This document shows positions 33,763 through 42,295 of a DNA stretch of 64,000 bases, piece after piece (positions within the stretch are counted from its first letter, which is position 1; each line of letters opens with the position of its first letter). The stretch covers positions 124,001 to 188,000 of the forward strand of contig CALRBF010000001.1 of the NCBI GenBank assembly GCA_943354045.1, read 5' to 3'. The DNA comes from Parcubacteria group bacterium (lineage in GTDB: Bacteria > Patescibacteria > Paceibacteria > SW-4-49-11). The position numbers and the translations under genes are program-made. The notes under the pieces were generated by a model that searched no databases, had not been told where the DNA came from, and saw only the letters and a list, made by a program, of their open reading frames with translations.

Positions 33763-34512
33763 ATGAATAATACTCTTATATCCCTTGATAAGGTAGCGGT
33801 ATCATTTGGGGCAAGTCAAGTTTTACAAAATATTAGTCTTGATATCAAACAAGGTGATTTTATAGGTATTACCGGTCCCAATGGAGCGGGGAAATCCACT
33901 CTGATTCGAACACTATTAAATCTCAATCCCTATACGGGTTCTATTAAACTTTGGGATACTCCCCTCTCTGATTTTCATCATTGGAATTATATCGGATATG
34001 TTCCCCAATCTTTAACACAATATTCTCGTCAATTTCCCGCAACAGTAGAGGAGATTGTGTCTCTAGGACTTATCTCTACTCTATCTTGGCCTCGTATACT
34101 TAATCAAGAGAATATAAATCATATCTATGATACGCTCAAATCTCTTAATATACAGGATTTGGCAAAAACCTCTATTCATGATTTGTCAGGGGGACAAAGA
34201 CAAAGAGTATGGTTGGCAAAAGCTCTCGTATCAAAACCAAAAGTATTAATTCTTGATGAACCAACTAATGCTCTTGACCCTGAAATTAGAAATACCTTTT
34301 ATGAACAAATTAGTAAACTTCATAAACAAGGTTTAACTATTCTCCTCATAACCCATGACACCAATGATATTGGAAATTATGCTGAAAAGATTCTGCTTAT
34401 CGATACCAATATTATATTTTGGGGAGATTTTAATGAATTTTGTAAATCTGATTCAATGAGTCATTATTTTGGGGAGGGTTCAAAACATATTATTTGCCAT
34501 CAACATGAATAA
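33763..34512 (+). CDS. znuC: Zinc ABC transporter ATP-binding protein
   Basis: The 249-residue ATPase has Walker A GPNGAGKST (residues 38-46), the Q-loop in YVPQS, the signature LSGGQRQR, Walker B VLILDEP and the switch His in LITHD. It energises the ZnuB channel at the cytoplasmic face. It lies 17 bases after znuA and its last eight bases overlap the znuB start (ATGAATAA). Confidence 0.95.
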   Translation: MNNTLISLDKVAVSFGASQVLQNISLDIKQGDFIGITGPNGAGKSTLIRTLLNLNPYTGSIKLWDTPLSDFHHWNYIGYVPQSLTQYSRQFPATVEEIVSLGLISTLSWPRILNQENINHIYDTLKSLNIQDLAKTSIHDLSGGQRQRVWLAKALVSKPKVLILDEPTNALDPEIRNTFYEQISKLHKQGLTILLITHDTNDIGNYAEKILLIDTNIIFWGDFNEFCKSDSMSHYFGEGSKHIICHQHE

Positions 34513-35320
34513 TCTTATTACCATATTACAATATCAATTCGTAGAAAGAGCCATAATTGCTGGGTTTTTCCTCGGACTTGTATGTGCGGTTCTGGGGGTT
34601 TTTCTCGTACTTCGTAAAATGTCTCTTATTGGGGATGGACTTGCTCATATTAGTTTTGGAGCTATTGCTATTGGGATTGCCTTTGGTATATATCCATTGT
34701 TTGTAGCTATACCACTTGTAATTATTGCCTCTCTGATTATTTATACCCTTACTCGCAATAATATTATTGAGGGTGACGCCATTATTGGCATACTAGCATC
34801 TTTTGGGCTTGCTATTGGAGTTATTATATCGAGTATTACTACAGGGTTTAATATTGATATTTTTAGTTATCTTTTTGGGAATATTTTAGCAATTAATCAA
34901 CAGGAATTGATATTTGCTATTATTGGGTCAATTACTATTTTATCCATTATCATACTTTTTTATCAAGAATTTGTAGCTATTTCATTTAATGCCGAACAAG
35001 CTAAAATTAGTGGATTACCTGTATCAAGATTAGATATTATATTTTCTATTATTACTGCTCTTACTGTTATTATGAGTATCAAATTAGCTGGAGCATTGTT
35101 GGTATCTGCTCTTCTCATTCTTCCTGCAAGTTCTAGTTTACAAGTTTCAAAAAGTTTTCAGCAAACTATTATTTTTGCCATTATGATTGCTCTTATTAGT
35201 ATAATATTTGGCATTATTATTTCTTTTATAGGAAATATTCCAACTGGAGCTACTATTGTAACTATTAATATCATACTATTTTTTACCATTATTCTCTTTA
35301 AATATCTTATAAAAAGATAA
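34505..35320 (+). CDS. znuB: Zinc ABC transporter permease
   Basis: The ATG at 34505 overlaps the end of znuC by eight bases and gives 271 residues. The upstream TTG at 34469 is less likely. The protein has 8-9 membrane segments of the ABC-3 family. GFFLGLVCAVLGVFLVLRKMSLIGDGLAHISFGAIAIG is the conserved N-terminal region and KLAGALLVSALLILPA the later one. With ZnuA and ZnuC it forms a complete importer. Confidence 0.94.
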   Translation: MNNLITILQYQFVERAIIAGFFLGLVCAVLGVFLVLRKMSLIGDGLAHISFGAIAIGIAFGIYPLFVAIPLVIIASLIIYTLTRNNIIEGDAIIGILASFGLAIGVIISSITTGFNIDIFSYLFGNILAINQQELIFAIIGSITILSIIILFYQEFVAISFNAEQAKISGLPVSRLDIIFSIITALTVIMSIKLAGALLVSALLILPASSSLQVSKSFQQTIIFAIMIALISIIFGIIISFIGNIPTGATIVTINIILFFTIILFKYLIKR

Positions 35321-35328
35321 TAATTCTC

Positions 35329-36474
35329 TTATCCAATTGGTATATGTAAGGTGAATATTGTCCCCTTACCTTCCTCAGATTCAACTCGAATAGTTCCATT
35401 ATGTAATTCTATAATTGCTTTTGTGAGAGTTAATCCAAGTCCCCGCCCCCCTGTATGCCGAGATCTTGAGGCATCTACTCGATAAAATTTATCAAAAATA
35501 CGATGTATGACATTTTCTGGAATTCCAATACCAGTATCTTGTACATACATAGTAAAAAATTTTTTATGCAATTGAGTATCAATAATAATGGAGGTTTTTT
35601 CATTAGAATATTGAATAGCATTTTCAACAATGTTTTCTACTGCTTGAGTAATCAAAATAGGTACTAAATTAATAGTTGTATCAAGTTTTTTACCTGTTAT
35701 CGCAATAGTAATATCTTTGAGATTAGCTTTTGCATGCACATTATGGATAACTGTATCTAAAATTGATTGAATACTTGTTGACTCGAATTGCAAATGTTCT
35801 TTTGATAAAGTTAATAGAGATAAGTCATTAATCAAATCATTTAGATAATGGATTTTAGCCTGTACTTCTTGTAATAGTATTGTGTTATCTTTTTTTAATC
35901 CTGTATCAGAAAGAATTAAATCCGTTTTTGCCATCATAACTGATAAGGGGGTTTTCAGTTCATGAGAAGCAAATTCAATAAATTCCTTTTGTGAACGAAA
36001 GCTTTTGCCTAATCGTAAAAGCATTTCATTAATTGATGAGATAAGCTCTTGTAATTCTTCATCTAAATGAGGATATGTTATTTTTTCAATTGACTCAGCC
36101 TGAATTGCTTTAATTTGTTTATTAATATCTTTGATAGGACTCAATACTTGAGCTGATATAGCATTACCCCCAGCAAAAGATAACCCTACGAGAATTGCAA
36201 ATATAAAAAATGAACTGCGACGAATAGTAGATAAATCTTGTTCCCGAATTTCTCGAATAACTTCAATAAATTTATCTTGAGGAAAATTCCCATTTTCAAT
36301 ACCAACAAAAAAATTACTATATTGAGATAGTCCATCTAAACCTAATTCTGTTTGTTGATAATAACGAACAGCCAATATATTCAGAGTGATTAAAACAATA
36401 AGACTAAGTAAAACAAATAACCCTGTATAATACATGGTTAGTCGAAATTGTAATGTATGAATATATTTAAACAT
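35329..36474 (-). CDS. Sensor histidine kinase
   Basis: The 381-residue kinase has two membrane segments (about 16-36 and 88-108) flanking a short 50-residue outer loop. A HAMP-like linker, HisKA with His171 in FIEFASHELKTPLS, and HATPase follow. The HATPase has an N-box (AVENIVENAIQYS), DTGIGIP, FDKFYRVDASR and GGRGLGLTL. It should phosphorylate the OmpR-type regulator encoded at 36925-37584. A TATAAT with upstream TGT lies seven bases before the ATG, so it seems to have its own leaderless promoter. The signal is unknown. Confidence 0.93.
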   Translation of the reverse strand: MFKYIHTLQFRLTMYYTGLFVLLSLIVLITLNILAVRYYQQTELGLDGLSQYSNFFVGIENGNFPQDKFIEVIREIREQDLSTIRRSSFFIFAILVGLSFAGGNAISAQVLSPIKDINKQIKAIQAESIEKITYPHLDEELQELISSINEMLLRLGKSFRSQKEFIEFASHELKTPLSVMMAKTDLILSDTGLKKDNTILLQEVQAKIHYLNDLINDLSLLTLSKEHLQFESTSIQSILDTVIHNVHAKANLKDITIAITGKKLDTTINLVPILITQAVENIVENAIQYSNEKTSIIIDTQLHKKFFTMYVQDTGIGIPENVIHRIFDKFYRVDASRSRHTGGRGLGLTLTKAIIELHNGTIRVESEEGKGTIFTLHIPIG

Positions 36475-36481
36475 ATTGTGA

Positions 36482-36490
36482 ATTATAACA
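36482..36490 (-). promoter_or_regulatory. Extended -10 for a leaderless kinase mRNA
   Basis: TGT-TATAAT (36490-36482) on the minus strand lies seven bases before the kinase ATG. No good minus-35 is seen. Confidence 0.5.
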
Positions 36491-36527
36491 TAGAAAAGAG
36501 AGAAGGTTTAAACTTCTCTTTTTTCTA
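36491..36527. other. Long hairpin between terminator and kinase gene
   Basis: A 15-bp inverted repeat (36491-36505 with 36513-36527, one G-U pair) has a 7-base loop. It contains T- and A-runs, and may be a second terminator shielding the kinase promoter. Confidence 0.55.
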
Positions 36528-36533
36528 TTTACT

Positions 36534-36558
36534 AAAAAGGTTGTCTCCACTAAGGAGA
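36534..36558 (-). terminator. Terminator of the 50-aa gene
   Basis: TCTCC (minus strand) pairs with GGAGA around a 5-base loop and is followed by CAACCTTTTT. It stops transcription 100 bases past the small gene and before the kinase. Confidence 0.6.
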
Positions 36559-36657
36559 TAAAATATCTGTTATCAGATAGTAAATTATGATTTAATTGTT
36601 ATCGTGTAAATAAGGTGCAAAGTCTTTTACTTGTATTGGTATGAGGATTACCCCCCT

Positions 36658-36810
36658 CTATACCTGTTTGCCTTTAAATACTCTTTCCGCACCATCTTTT
36701 TTGATCATAGTATGTGAACCTATACTTGATCTGTGATTAGTGAGCTTAAGACGAGACAGAGATTCGAGCACTCGAACTTTTTGCTGAACAAATTGCTTCT
36801 GGTATCTCAT
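36658..36810 (-). CDS. Small basic protein (50 aa) between regulator and kinase
   Basis: The frame runs from an ATG at 36810 to a TAG. It encodes a basic 50-residue protein beginning MRYQKQFVQQKVRVLESLSR and ending KDGAERVFKGKQV. An AAGGA Shine-Dalgarno lies eight bases before the ATG. A TTGACT/TAGTAT promoter precedes it and a hairpin with T-run follows. The gene therefore has a full expression unit of its own. No family is recognised. A role linked to the flanking two-component system is possible but unproved. Confidence 0.6.
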   Translation of the reverse strand: MRYQKQFVQQKVRVLESLSRLKLTNHRSSIGSHTMIKKDGAERVFKGKQV

Positions 36811-36854
36811 ATTAGTATCCTTAGTTAATATTGAATCATCTTGTGATTCTGTTT

Positions 36855-36883
36855 ATACTATATACCTATAGGAGTGAAGTCAA
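36855..36883 (-). promoter_or_regulatory. Promoter of the 50-aa gene
   Basis: TTGACT (36883-36878), 17 bases, TAGTAT (36860-36855) on the minus strand. Confidence 0.6.
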
Positions 36884-36924
36884 TGTGAAGAAAAATATAG
36901 TTCTATAACGTTATATATAAAATC

Positions 36925-37584
36925 CTATAATACTCCATAACCCTTTCCTTTTACTGTCTTGATCAATATTTTATTGGGGTCAATTTTACGTCTTAAGGTT
37001 TTGATATGGGTTTTTACCGTATCCGAGAATATATCTACAGAATCATCCCATACATGCTCTAATAATTCCTCTGCAGATATAATTCTATTCTGATTACGAA
37101 CTAAATATTCTAATAATCTCATTTCTTTAGTTGAGAGTTCAATAGTCTTATTATCCCCTATTACTCGATTTTGATGAGGAATAATCTCATATTGAGCAAG
37201 AGTTAATTGTGTGTGTTTATTGTCGGAAAATCTTCTTATAACAGCTTCTATTCGAGCAGATACTTCAGCCAAATGAAAAGGTTTAGTAATATAATCATCA
37301 GCTCCATGTTTAAAGCCATCTAATTTGTCATATATTTGTGACCGAGCTGTAAGCATAATGGTAGGAACCATATTACCAAGCTCTCGAATATTATGAATAA
37401 TTTCCATACCATCTTTACCTGGTAAATTTAAATCAAGAAGACAACAATCATATTGATTGAGCTTAAGGGACGAAAATCCAGCATTTCCATCATAGCATAT
37501 ATCAACAGCATACCCTTGTTTTTCCAAATAAATTTTAAGAGTATCAGCTATTTCAGATTCATCTTCTATGATGAGTATATGCAT
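36925..37584 (-). CDS. OmpR-family response regulator
   Basis: The 219-residue regulator has a receiver domain with phospho-acceptor Asp51 (CLLDLNLPGKDG), acidic pair in IIEDESE, and the conserved Lys in DYITKPF. A winged-helix DNA-binding domain follows (ELSTKEMRLLEYLVRNQ, VKTHIKTLRRKI, IKTVKGKGYGV). The natural partner is the kinase at 35329-36474, although the two are separated by a 450-base gap holding a small gene. It is 3 bases after the cupin gene, so cupin and regulator share a transcript. Confidence 0.94.
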   Translation of the reverse strand: MHILIIEDESEIADTLKIYLEKQGYAVDICYDGNAGFSSLKLNQYDCCLLDLNLPGKDGMEIIHNIRELGNMVPTIMLTARSQIYDKLDGFKHGADDYITKPFHLAEVSARIEAVIRRFSDNKHTQLTLAQYEIIPHQNRVIGDNKTIELSTKEMRLLEYLVRNQNRIISAEELLEHVWDDSVDIFSDTVKTHIKTLRRKIDPNKILIKTVKGKGYGVL

Positions 37585-37587
37585 ATA

Positions 37588-37992
37588 TTATTCATCAAAT
37601 TGATCTAATACCTCATCTAATTCTTCTTGTTCTATTTCACTCAACTCATCTTCTTGTTTTTCTTGTACTTCTCCTGGATTATGTTCTGGGGGAGCATAAA
37701 TAGTATATAATTTCAAATCCCCTTCTGAATTATTAATAATATTATGCTGTACTCCTGCTGGAGTAAAAATCAAATCCCCTACTTCAATCTCATCATCATC
37801 CTCTCCTGGGACCTCCAGTTTACCTGTACCATCCACAACTACCGTGATTTGGTCAACTTCACCATATACCTCTTCTCCAATATCTTCTCCCGGAGCTAAG
37901 CTCATCAATACTAATTGACTATCCGCCCCAGTTGCAATAACTTTACGATAATCAGTATTTTCTTGAGTTTGAGTGATAATATCTATTTTCAT
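37588..37992 (-). CDS. Cupin-domain protein
   Basis: A 134-residue single-domain cupin. GEDIGEEVYGEVDQITVVVDGTG resembles cupin motif 1, with acidic residues in place of the usual His pair, and FTPAGVQHNIIN is motif 2 with one His. An acidic Glu/Asp-rich tail (about residues 108-134) follows. Ligand and reaction are unknown. It has its own promoter (38017-38045) and is co-transcribed with the response regulator, so it may respond to or sense a small molecule for that system. Confidence 0.83.
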   Translation of the reverse strand: MKIDIITQTQENTDYRKVIATGADSQLVLMSLAPGEDIGEEVYGEVDQITVVVDGTGKLEVPGEDDDEIEVGDLIFTPAGVQHNIINNSEGDLKLYTIYAPPEHNPGEVQEKQEDELSEIEQEELDEVLDQFDE

Positions 37993-38016
37993 ACATTACT
38001 CTATTAATATAATAAT

Positions 38017-38045
38017 AGCATAGCATAGTATCACAGAAGACTCAA
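38017..38045 (-). promoter_or_regulatory. Promoter of the cupin-response regulator pair
   Basis: TTGAGT (38045-38040), 17 bases ending TGC, TATGCT (38022-38017) on the minus strand, right after tpiA. Confidence 0.65.
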
Positions 38046-38049
38046 TCTA

Positions 38050-38796
38050 TTATCCCAATAAAATAGGGATTTGCTCCCTATCAAGAGAAGCTCCCCCTAT
38101 CAAAAAACCAGATACGGAAGGTATACTTGATAACTCTTGTATATTATCTTTATTAACACTACCCCCATATACTACGGCTACCGTAGTCTGAGATTCAGGT
38201 GTTAGTATATCTAAAATCATACGCTTGATAAAAATACTCATTGTCTCAATACTTTCCAAACTTGGTATTTTACCCGTACCAATAGCCCAAATTGGCTCAT
38301 AGGCAACAATAATATGCTTTCCTGATAATAATTCTTTATTAGGTGTGATAATATCATATAATTCTCGCTTAATAGAATCCGTATTCACCTCATCAGAATT
38401 AGGATTCTCCTCATATCCTACACAAAGGATAGGAATTAGATTATGCATAAGAGCCTGATTAAGTTTCTGTGATATATCCTGAGATGTATACTGTTGATAT
38501 TTATGCGTTTCCGAATGTCCAATGAGTGCATATTGAAGTCCTAAATTATATATCATTTCTGCTGAAAGCTGACCTGTATAAGCTCCTGAGGCCTGGGAGG
38601 AAATATCCTGCACTCCAAGAGAAGCAAATAATTGAGATTGTTGTTCTTGTAAATGAGATATATAAATACTTGGGGGGAGTATAATAAGCTCAGCTCTTCC
38701 TACTGAATTGGTGTTCCCTGCAATAATATCAATAATTTTATCAACTTCCTCGACAGAGCCTGGATTCATTTTCCAATTACAAATAATTGTTTTCAT
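38050..38796 (-). CDS. tpiA: Triosephosphate isomerase
   Basis: The 248-residue TIM barrel interconverts dihydroxyacetone phosphate and glyceraldehyde-3-phosphate. ICNWKMNP holds Asn and Lys, IGHSETH the catalytic His, and AYEPIWAIGTGK the catalytic Glu and the loop 6 hinge. VYGGSVN and GFLIGGASLD form the phosphate site. The usual GHSERR is GHSETH here. The gene overlaps the end of uppP by four bases (ATGA). It is the last gene of the rpmF-nusB-rnc operon and a sign of glycolytic metabolism. Confidence 0.96.
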   Translation of the reverse strand: MKTIICNWKMNPGSVEEVDKIIDIIAGNTNSVGRAELIILPPSIYISHLQEQQSQLFASLGVQDISSQASGAYTGQLSAEMIYNLGLQYALIGHSETHKYQQYTSQDISQKLNQALMHNLIPILCVGYEENPNSDEVNTDSIKRELYDIITPNKELLSGKHIIVAYEPIWAIGTGKIPSLESIETMSIFIKRMILDILTPESQTTVAVVYGGSVNKDNIQELSSIPSVSGFLIGGASLDREQIPILLG

Positions 38797-39695
38797 AATA
38801 TTGACTTATATACTGCTATTAATAATAGTATACCAAGAATAATACGATAGGCAACAAAAATACGAAATGATTGCTTTTGTATAATACTATATAGAATATG
38901 AATAGTAATATAGGTAACAATTCCTGAAGTAATAAAGGCTATTATACTGGCGGTTGAATAACTATATTCTCTTATAAAATCTGGTAATGTAGCAAGGGTT
39001 GCAATAAATATGACAGGCGCCCCCAATAAAAAAGCAAATGCAGCACTATCTTTACGATTAAGCCCCACAAATAATCCCCCCGTCATAGTAGAACCAGTAC
39101 GGGAAAATCCTGGAATCAATGATAAAACTTGTGTACATCCAATAATCAAAACTTTGATTGGGGTAATAGTATGTAATGTTAATTCTCTTTTTCCTATTCT
39201 ATCAGCGATTTCGAGGAGAATAGCACCTACAATTAAGGCGATGGCTATTACCAATGGAGTTCTTGCATAATTCTCAATCCAATCCTTTGATATATATCCA
39301 ATTGCAAGGGTTGGGAGAGTGGCTAAAGCTAAAAATACAGCTGTTCGAGCGGATTGTAGTGACTCAGTATAAAAAGATGTGTTAAGTGAATATTGGGTTT
39401 CCATTGATTTAAATCTTGGAGTATATTGTTTGATTTTAGGTCTGGCTCTGAGCCAAACACTAAGCCGAATTTTGATAAAATTAAGTACTCCCACAATTAA
39501 ATCAAGCCAAATATCCCCAAAATAAATAATAATAGCAATCAAACTCCCAAAATTCATCATCACATCAAATGAAATTCCAATATCATTCAGCCCCAATAAT
39601 TTTTGTGCTAATATCAAATGAGCGGTACTTGAGATAGGTAATACTTCAGTAATACCCTGTACTAATCCTAATATAAAACCCTGCAATATTGTCAT
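38793..39695 (-). CDS. uppP: Undecaprenyl-diphosphatase
   Basis: The 300-residue membrane enzyme (BacA family) recycles undecaprenyl diphosphate to the monophosphate lipid carrier for peptidoglycan and surface glycans. LGLVQGITEVLPISSTAHLIL carries the Glu-rich motif and PGFSRTGSTMTGGL the second active-site motif. Seven or eight membrane segments are seen. It overlaps both neighbours by four bases (ATGA). Its insertion of about 40 residues between helices 2 and 3 (charged, RARPKIKQYTPRFKS) is longer than in Escherichia coli. Confidence 0.95.
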   Translation of the reverse strand: MTILQGFILGLVQGITEVLPISSTAHLILAQKLLGLNDIGISFDVMMNFGSLIAIIIYFGDIWLDLIVGVLNFIKIRLSVWLRARPKIKQYTPRFKSMETQYSLNTSFYTESLQSARTAVFLALATLPTLAIGYISKDWIENYARTPLVIAIALIVGAILLEIADRIGKRELTLHTITPIKVLIIGCTQVLSLIPGFSRTGSTMTGGLFVGLNRKDSAAFAFLLGAPVIFIATLATLPDFIREYSYSTASIIAFITSGIVTYITIHILYSIIQKQSFRIFVAYRIILGILLLIAVYKSIL

Positions 39696-40150
39696 AATGT
39701 TTTAAGATAGATTTTCACTTCTTCCCATGTTTCAAATTTATGAGCATTAATTCCATTAGCTTCAAATAATTCTATAGTTTCTTTGGTATCATCCAGGAAT
39801 ACATCAATTTCCAAATCTTGAGCAACTTTTAATTTACGCTCAGAAAATCCATTCTTAAGTCCAACACAATAAAGATGATCATATTCTATTTTAGCAACAT
39901 TTTTCAACCATTGGGCTGTATAACGTCTAAATGAGGCCGGTCTAGCAGTAATCACAGAAATAGTATGTTTTCTTGAAATTTTTTGAGCAATTTCTATATT
40001 ATCCTGCAAAGGCTGACTCAATGTCCAACGTTTAATTACTTGAGGAAAATAGGTTTGAAAAAAGGCAATAAGTCCCTGCACTCCAAAGCGAGACACATGA
40101 GTATAGTCCCGCTTAGTTAATACTCCATCAATATCATATCCTATATGCAT
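39692..40150 (-). CDS. HAD-superfamily hydrolase, 5'-nucleotidase-like
   Basis: A 152-residue HAD protein with motif I YDIDGVLT (nucleophile Asp), motif II SVITARP, a Lys in the NGFSERKLKVAQ region, and motif IV FLDDTKE. The small size and lack of a large cap fit the deoxy-5'-nucleotidase-like NIF/NagD-free group. Substrate is unknown; removal of phosphate from nucleotides is likely. It overlaps uppP by four bases (ATGA). Confidence 0.82.
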   Translation of the reverse strand: MHIGYDIDGVLTKRDYTHVSRFGVQGLIAFFQTYFPQVIKRWTLSQPLQDNIEIAQKISRKHTISVITARPASFRRYTAQWLKNVAKIEYDHLYCVGLKNGFSERKLKVAQDLEIDVFLDDTKETIELFEANGINAHKFETWEEVKIYLKTL

Positions 40151-40153
40151 ATG

Positions 40154-40834
40154 CTATATATTATTCAGTGCATTTTTTGCAGCATCCTGTTCTGCTTTTT
40201 GCTTTGAACTCCCCTTTCCTTTTCCATATTCAATAGTATCAACATATACTGCTACTTCAAATATTTTATTATGATCTGGTCCCTGCTCTGTAATCACAAT
40301 ATATCGTGGAGTAATACCTTTTTGTTCTTGAATTTTTTCTTGAAATACACTTTTAGCATCAATAAATGATTTCTCTTCAATAATTTTCTCAATATCTGGA
40401 ATAATAAAATTATCAATAAAATTCTGAGCTATTTCATAGCCTCCATCTAATCTCAATGCTGCGATTAAAGCCTCAATAGCATTGGCATTAATATAAGATT
40501 TTGCTCCTGGATCATTACGCTCACCATTTGATATATTCAAATATCGATCTAATTCGAGGCGCTCTGCTATTTCAGCTAAATGAGCTCCTCTTACCAAAGC
40601 GGCTCTTAAATTTGTTAATTCCCCTTCATTTTTATCAGTATAATGGTGAAATAAATATGAAGTCACTATATCTTCTAGAATAGCATCTCCATAAAATTCT
40701 AATCTTTCATTATGACCTAATGTAAAACCTGGATTTTCATTAAGATAAGAACGATGAGTTAAAGCTTGCTCTAACACATCAATATTCTTAAATTTATACC
40801 CAATTTTATTTTGTAATGTATCAAATTTACTCAT
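40154..40834 (-). CDS. rnc: Ribonuclease III
   Basis: The 226-residue enzyme cleaves double-stranded RNA such as rRNA precursors. The signature HNERLEFYGDAILEDIV is present. The second metal-binding block reads NANAIEALIAAL, with Asn where Escherichia coli has Asp114, a substitution seen in other family members. A C-terminal double-stranded RNA-binding domain (GKGSSKQKAEQDAAKNAL) follows. It overlaps nusB by four bases, joining rRNA transcription and processing in one operon. Confidence 0.95.
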   Translation of the reverse strand: MSKFDTLQNKIGYKFKNIDVLEQALTHRSYLNENPGFTLGHNERLEFYGDAILEDIVTSYLFHHYTDKNEGELTNLRAALVRGAHLAEIAERLELDRYLNISNGERNDPGAKSYINANAIEALIAALRLDGGYEIAQNFIDNFIIPDIEKIIEEKSFIDAKSVFQEKIQEQKGITPRYIVITEQGPDHNKIFEVAVYVDTIEYGKGKGSSKQKAEQDAAKNALNNI

Positions 40835-41265
40835 ACACTAACAGCTTCTTTAGCCTTATACAATCCTCCCAATATTCCATTTACAAATTTACCTGCAGCA
40901 GGCCCACTAAAAGCTTTAGCAAGTTCAATAGCTTCATTAATAGCAACTTTAGGAGGTATATCTGTATCCTGATAATAATCAATTTCATAAATTGCAAGAC
41001 GCAAAATATTACGCTCCACGGGTGCAATTGTTTCCACCACCCAACCGGTAGCATATTTACTAATAGCCTCGTCAATTTGAGTACGATGCTCTAATACTCC
41101 TGAAATAACCTCTTTAATATAAGAAATATCTTCTATTCCCTCAGCCAAACGATATAAAGACTCTTGAATAATATCCCAAAGTTGTTCATGCTCCCACAAA
41201 TCAGCAACATCAATCTGATACAGTGTTTGCATTGCTACTGATCTCATAAAGTGCCTATTTGCCAT
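40831..41265 (-). CDS. nusB: Transcription antitermination factor NusB
   Basis: A 144-residue all-helical protein with RHFMRSVAMQTLYQID at the start. WVVETIAPVERNILRLAIYEI and PPKVAINEAIELAKAFSG...KFVNGILGGL are the family signatures. With NusE it binds boxA of rRNA leaders. It overlaps rnc by ATGA and follows rpmF by 38 bases. Confidence 0.95.
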   Translation of the reverse strand: MANRHFMRSVAMQTLYQIDVADLWEHEQLWDIIQESLYRLAEGIEDISYIKEVISGVLEHRTQIDEAISKYATGWVVETIAPVERNILRLAIYEIDYYQDTDIPPKVAINEAIELAKAFSGPAAGKFVNGILGGLYKAKEAVSV

Positions 41266-41303
41266 ATTTTTTTGGTATTTAAGGACGATTTATAAACTAA
41301 GAG

Positions 41304-41441
41304 TTATCCATTAGTTCGAGTCAAGAATTTCTTTAGACGATGAGAAACTCCTCGTACTCTTGCTTCTACTTGTTTTAAAGCATGATGAGAACGATTTTTT
41401 CCAGTTCTACTATGATTATGTCTCTTCTTTGGTACTGCCAT
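41304..41441 (-). CDS. rpmF: Ribosomal protein bL32
   Basis: A 45-residue protein starting MAVPKKRHNHSRTGKNRSHH, the unmistakable bL32 N-terminus, ending KKFLTRTNG and a TAA stop. It lacks the four zinc cysteines, so it is the C-minus form, and it is shorter than most bL32 proteins. It leads the nusB-rnc-uppP-tpiA operon behind a TTGACA promoter located within the end of the glycosyltransferase gene. Confidence 0.93.
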   Translation of the reverse strand: MAVPKKRHNHSRTGKNRSHHALKQVEARVRGVSHRLKKFLTRTNG

Positions 41442-41466
41442 ACAAAATAATTACTTTATTAGCTTT

Positions 41467-41496
41467 ATTATACCTTATTATTATACTTTTTGTCAA
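41467..41496 (-). promoter_or_regulatory. Promoter of the rpmF-nusB-rnc operon
   Basis: TTGACA (41496-41491), 18 bases, TATAAT (41472-41467) on the minus strand, overlapping the 3' end of the upstream gene. Confidence 0.75.
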
Positions 41497-42292
41497 TATT
41501 ACGATAATAGCGAGATATTAATGCTACAAATTGTATAGTTGCTTTATATATACGCCTCATACGACTTGGCTGCTGAATAAGCCTATATAACCATTCCAAT
41601 CCCAAATTTTGCATCCATTTAGGAGCTCGCTTTTGACTACCTGCAATAAAATCTAAACTGCCACCTATACAAGCAATAATTCCTTTATGATTATGTTCAC
41701 CAAAATAGTGTTTTAGCTGATTTCCAATAATTTCTTGCTTTGGGTAAGACAGAGCTACTAGCACAATATCCGAATGACTGTCGAGTATTTCTTGATATAA
41801 TACGTTGTCTTGTAATGTAACTTTTTTGGTATATAAACCACTAATATGTATGCGGGGATAATGTTGATATATATATTTCTGTACTTTTGCTGGTGTTTCC
41901 CCTTCACCCCCCAATAAATATACTCGTAATTTATGTTTATGGGCAATATTCAATATATCATAAATCAGATCCGAGCCACTGATTTTTTCTGGAAAAATAG
42001 CATATAATTTACTATCCTGATTCATAATAGCATATAAAGAACTCCATATATTTTTCCATTTATGCGCTAAATAAGATCCCGCCCATAATATTCCAATTCC
42101 ATCGGGTAACCTCAATTCGCTAGCATTAACTGCATCCCTAAACTCAGTATTATACTCAGCCTCCACTACAAATTCTGAGTATGGGGTTACTATTTGCAAT
42201 ATATCTTTTTTTTCAATTGCATTTTCAATTCGAGACAAAACTTCTTTTTTCGTAAAGGTATCAATATGAAGTTTTCCTATTTTAGCTGACAT
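41468..42292 (-). CDS. WecG/TagA/CpsF-family glycosyltransferase
   Basis: The 274-residue GT26 enzyme transfers an N-acetylhexosamine-type sugar onto a lipid-linked precursor in surface polymer synthesis. Hallmarks are VTPYSEFVVEA, LRLPDGIGILWAG, YLLGGEGET and the block VALSYPKQEIIGN. GGSLDFIAGSQKRAPKWMQ and GLEWLYRLIQQPSRMRR follow. The C-terminus ends with a basic segment for membrane contact. It is 3 bases after korB, an odd partner functionally. Confidence 0.93.
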   Translation of the reverse strand: MSAKIGKLHIDTFTKKEVLSRIENAIEKKDILQIVTPYSEFVVEAEYNTEFRDAVNASELRLPDGIGILWAGSYLAHKWKNIWSSLYAIMNQDSKLYAIFPEKISGSDLIYDILNIAHKHKLRVYLLGGEGETPAKVQKYIYQHYPRIHISGLYTKKVTLQDNVLYQEILDSHSDIVLVALSYPKQEIIGNQLKHYFGEHNHKGIIACIGGSLDFIAGSQKRAPKWMQNLGLEWLYRLIQQPSRMRRIYKATIQFVALISRYYRNIDKKYNNKV

Positions 42293-42295
42293 ATA

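Noticed and set aside
36757..36775. tRNA T-arm-like sequence with TTCGAG and CTCGAA
   Set aside because: It lies inside the 50-aa frame, and no acceptor or anticodon arm can be built around it.
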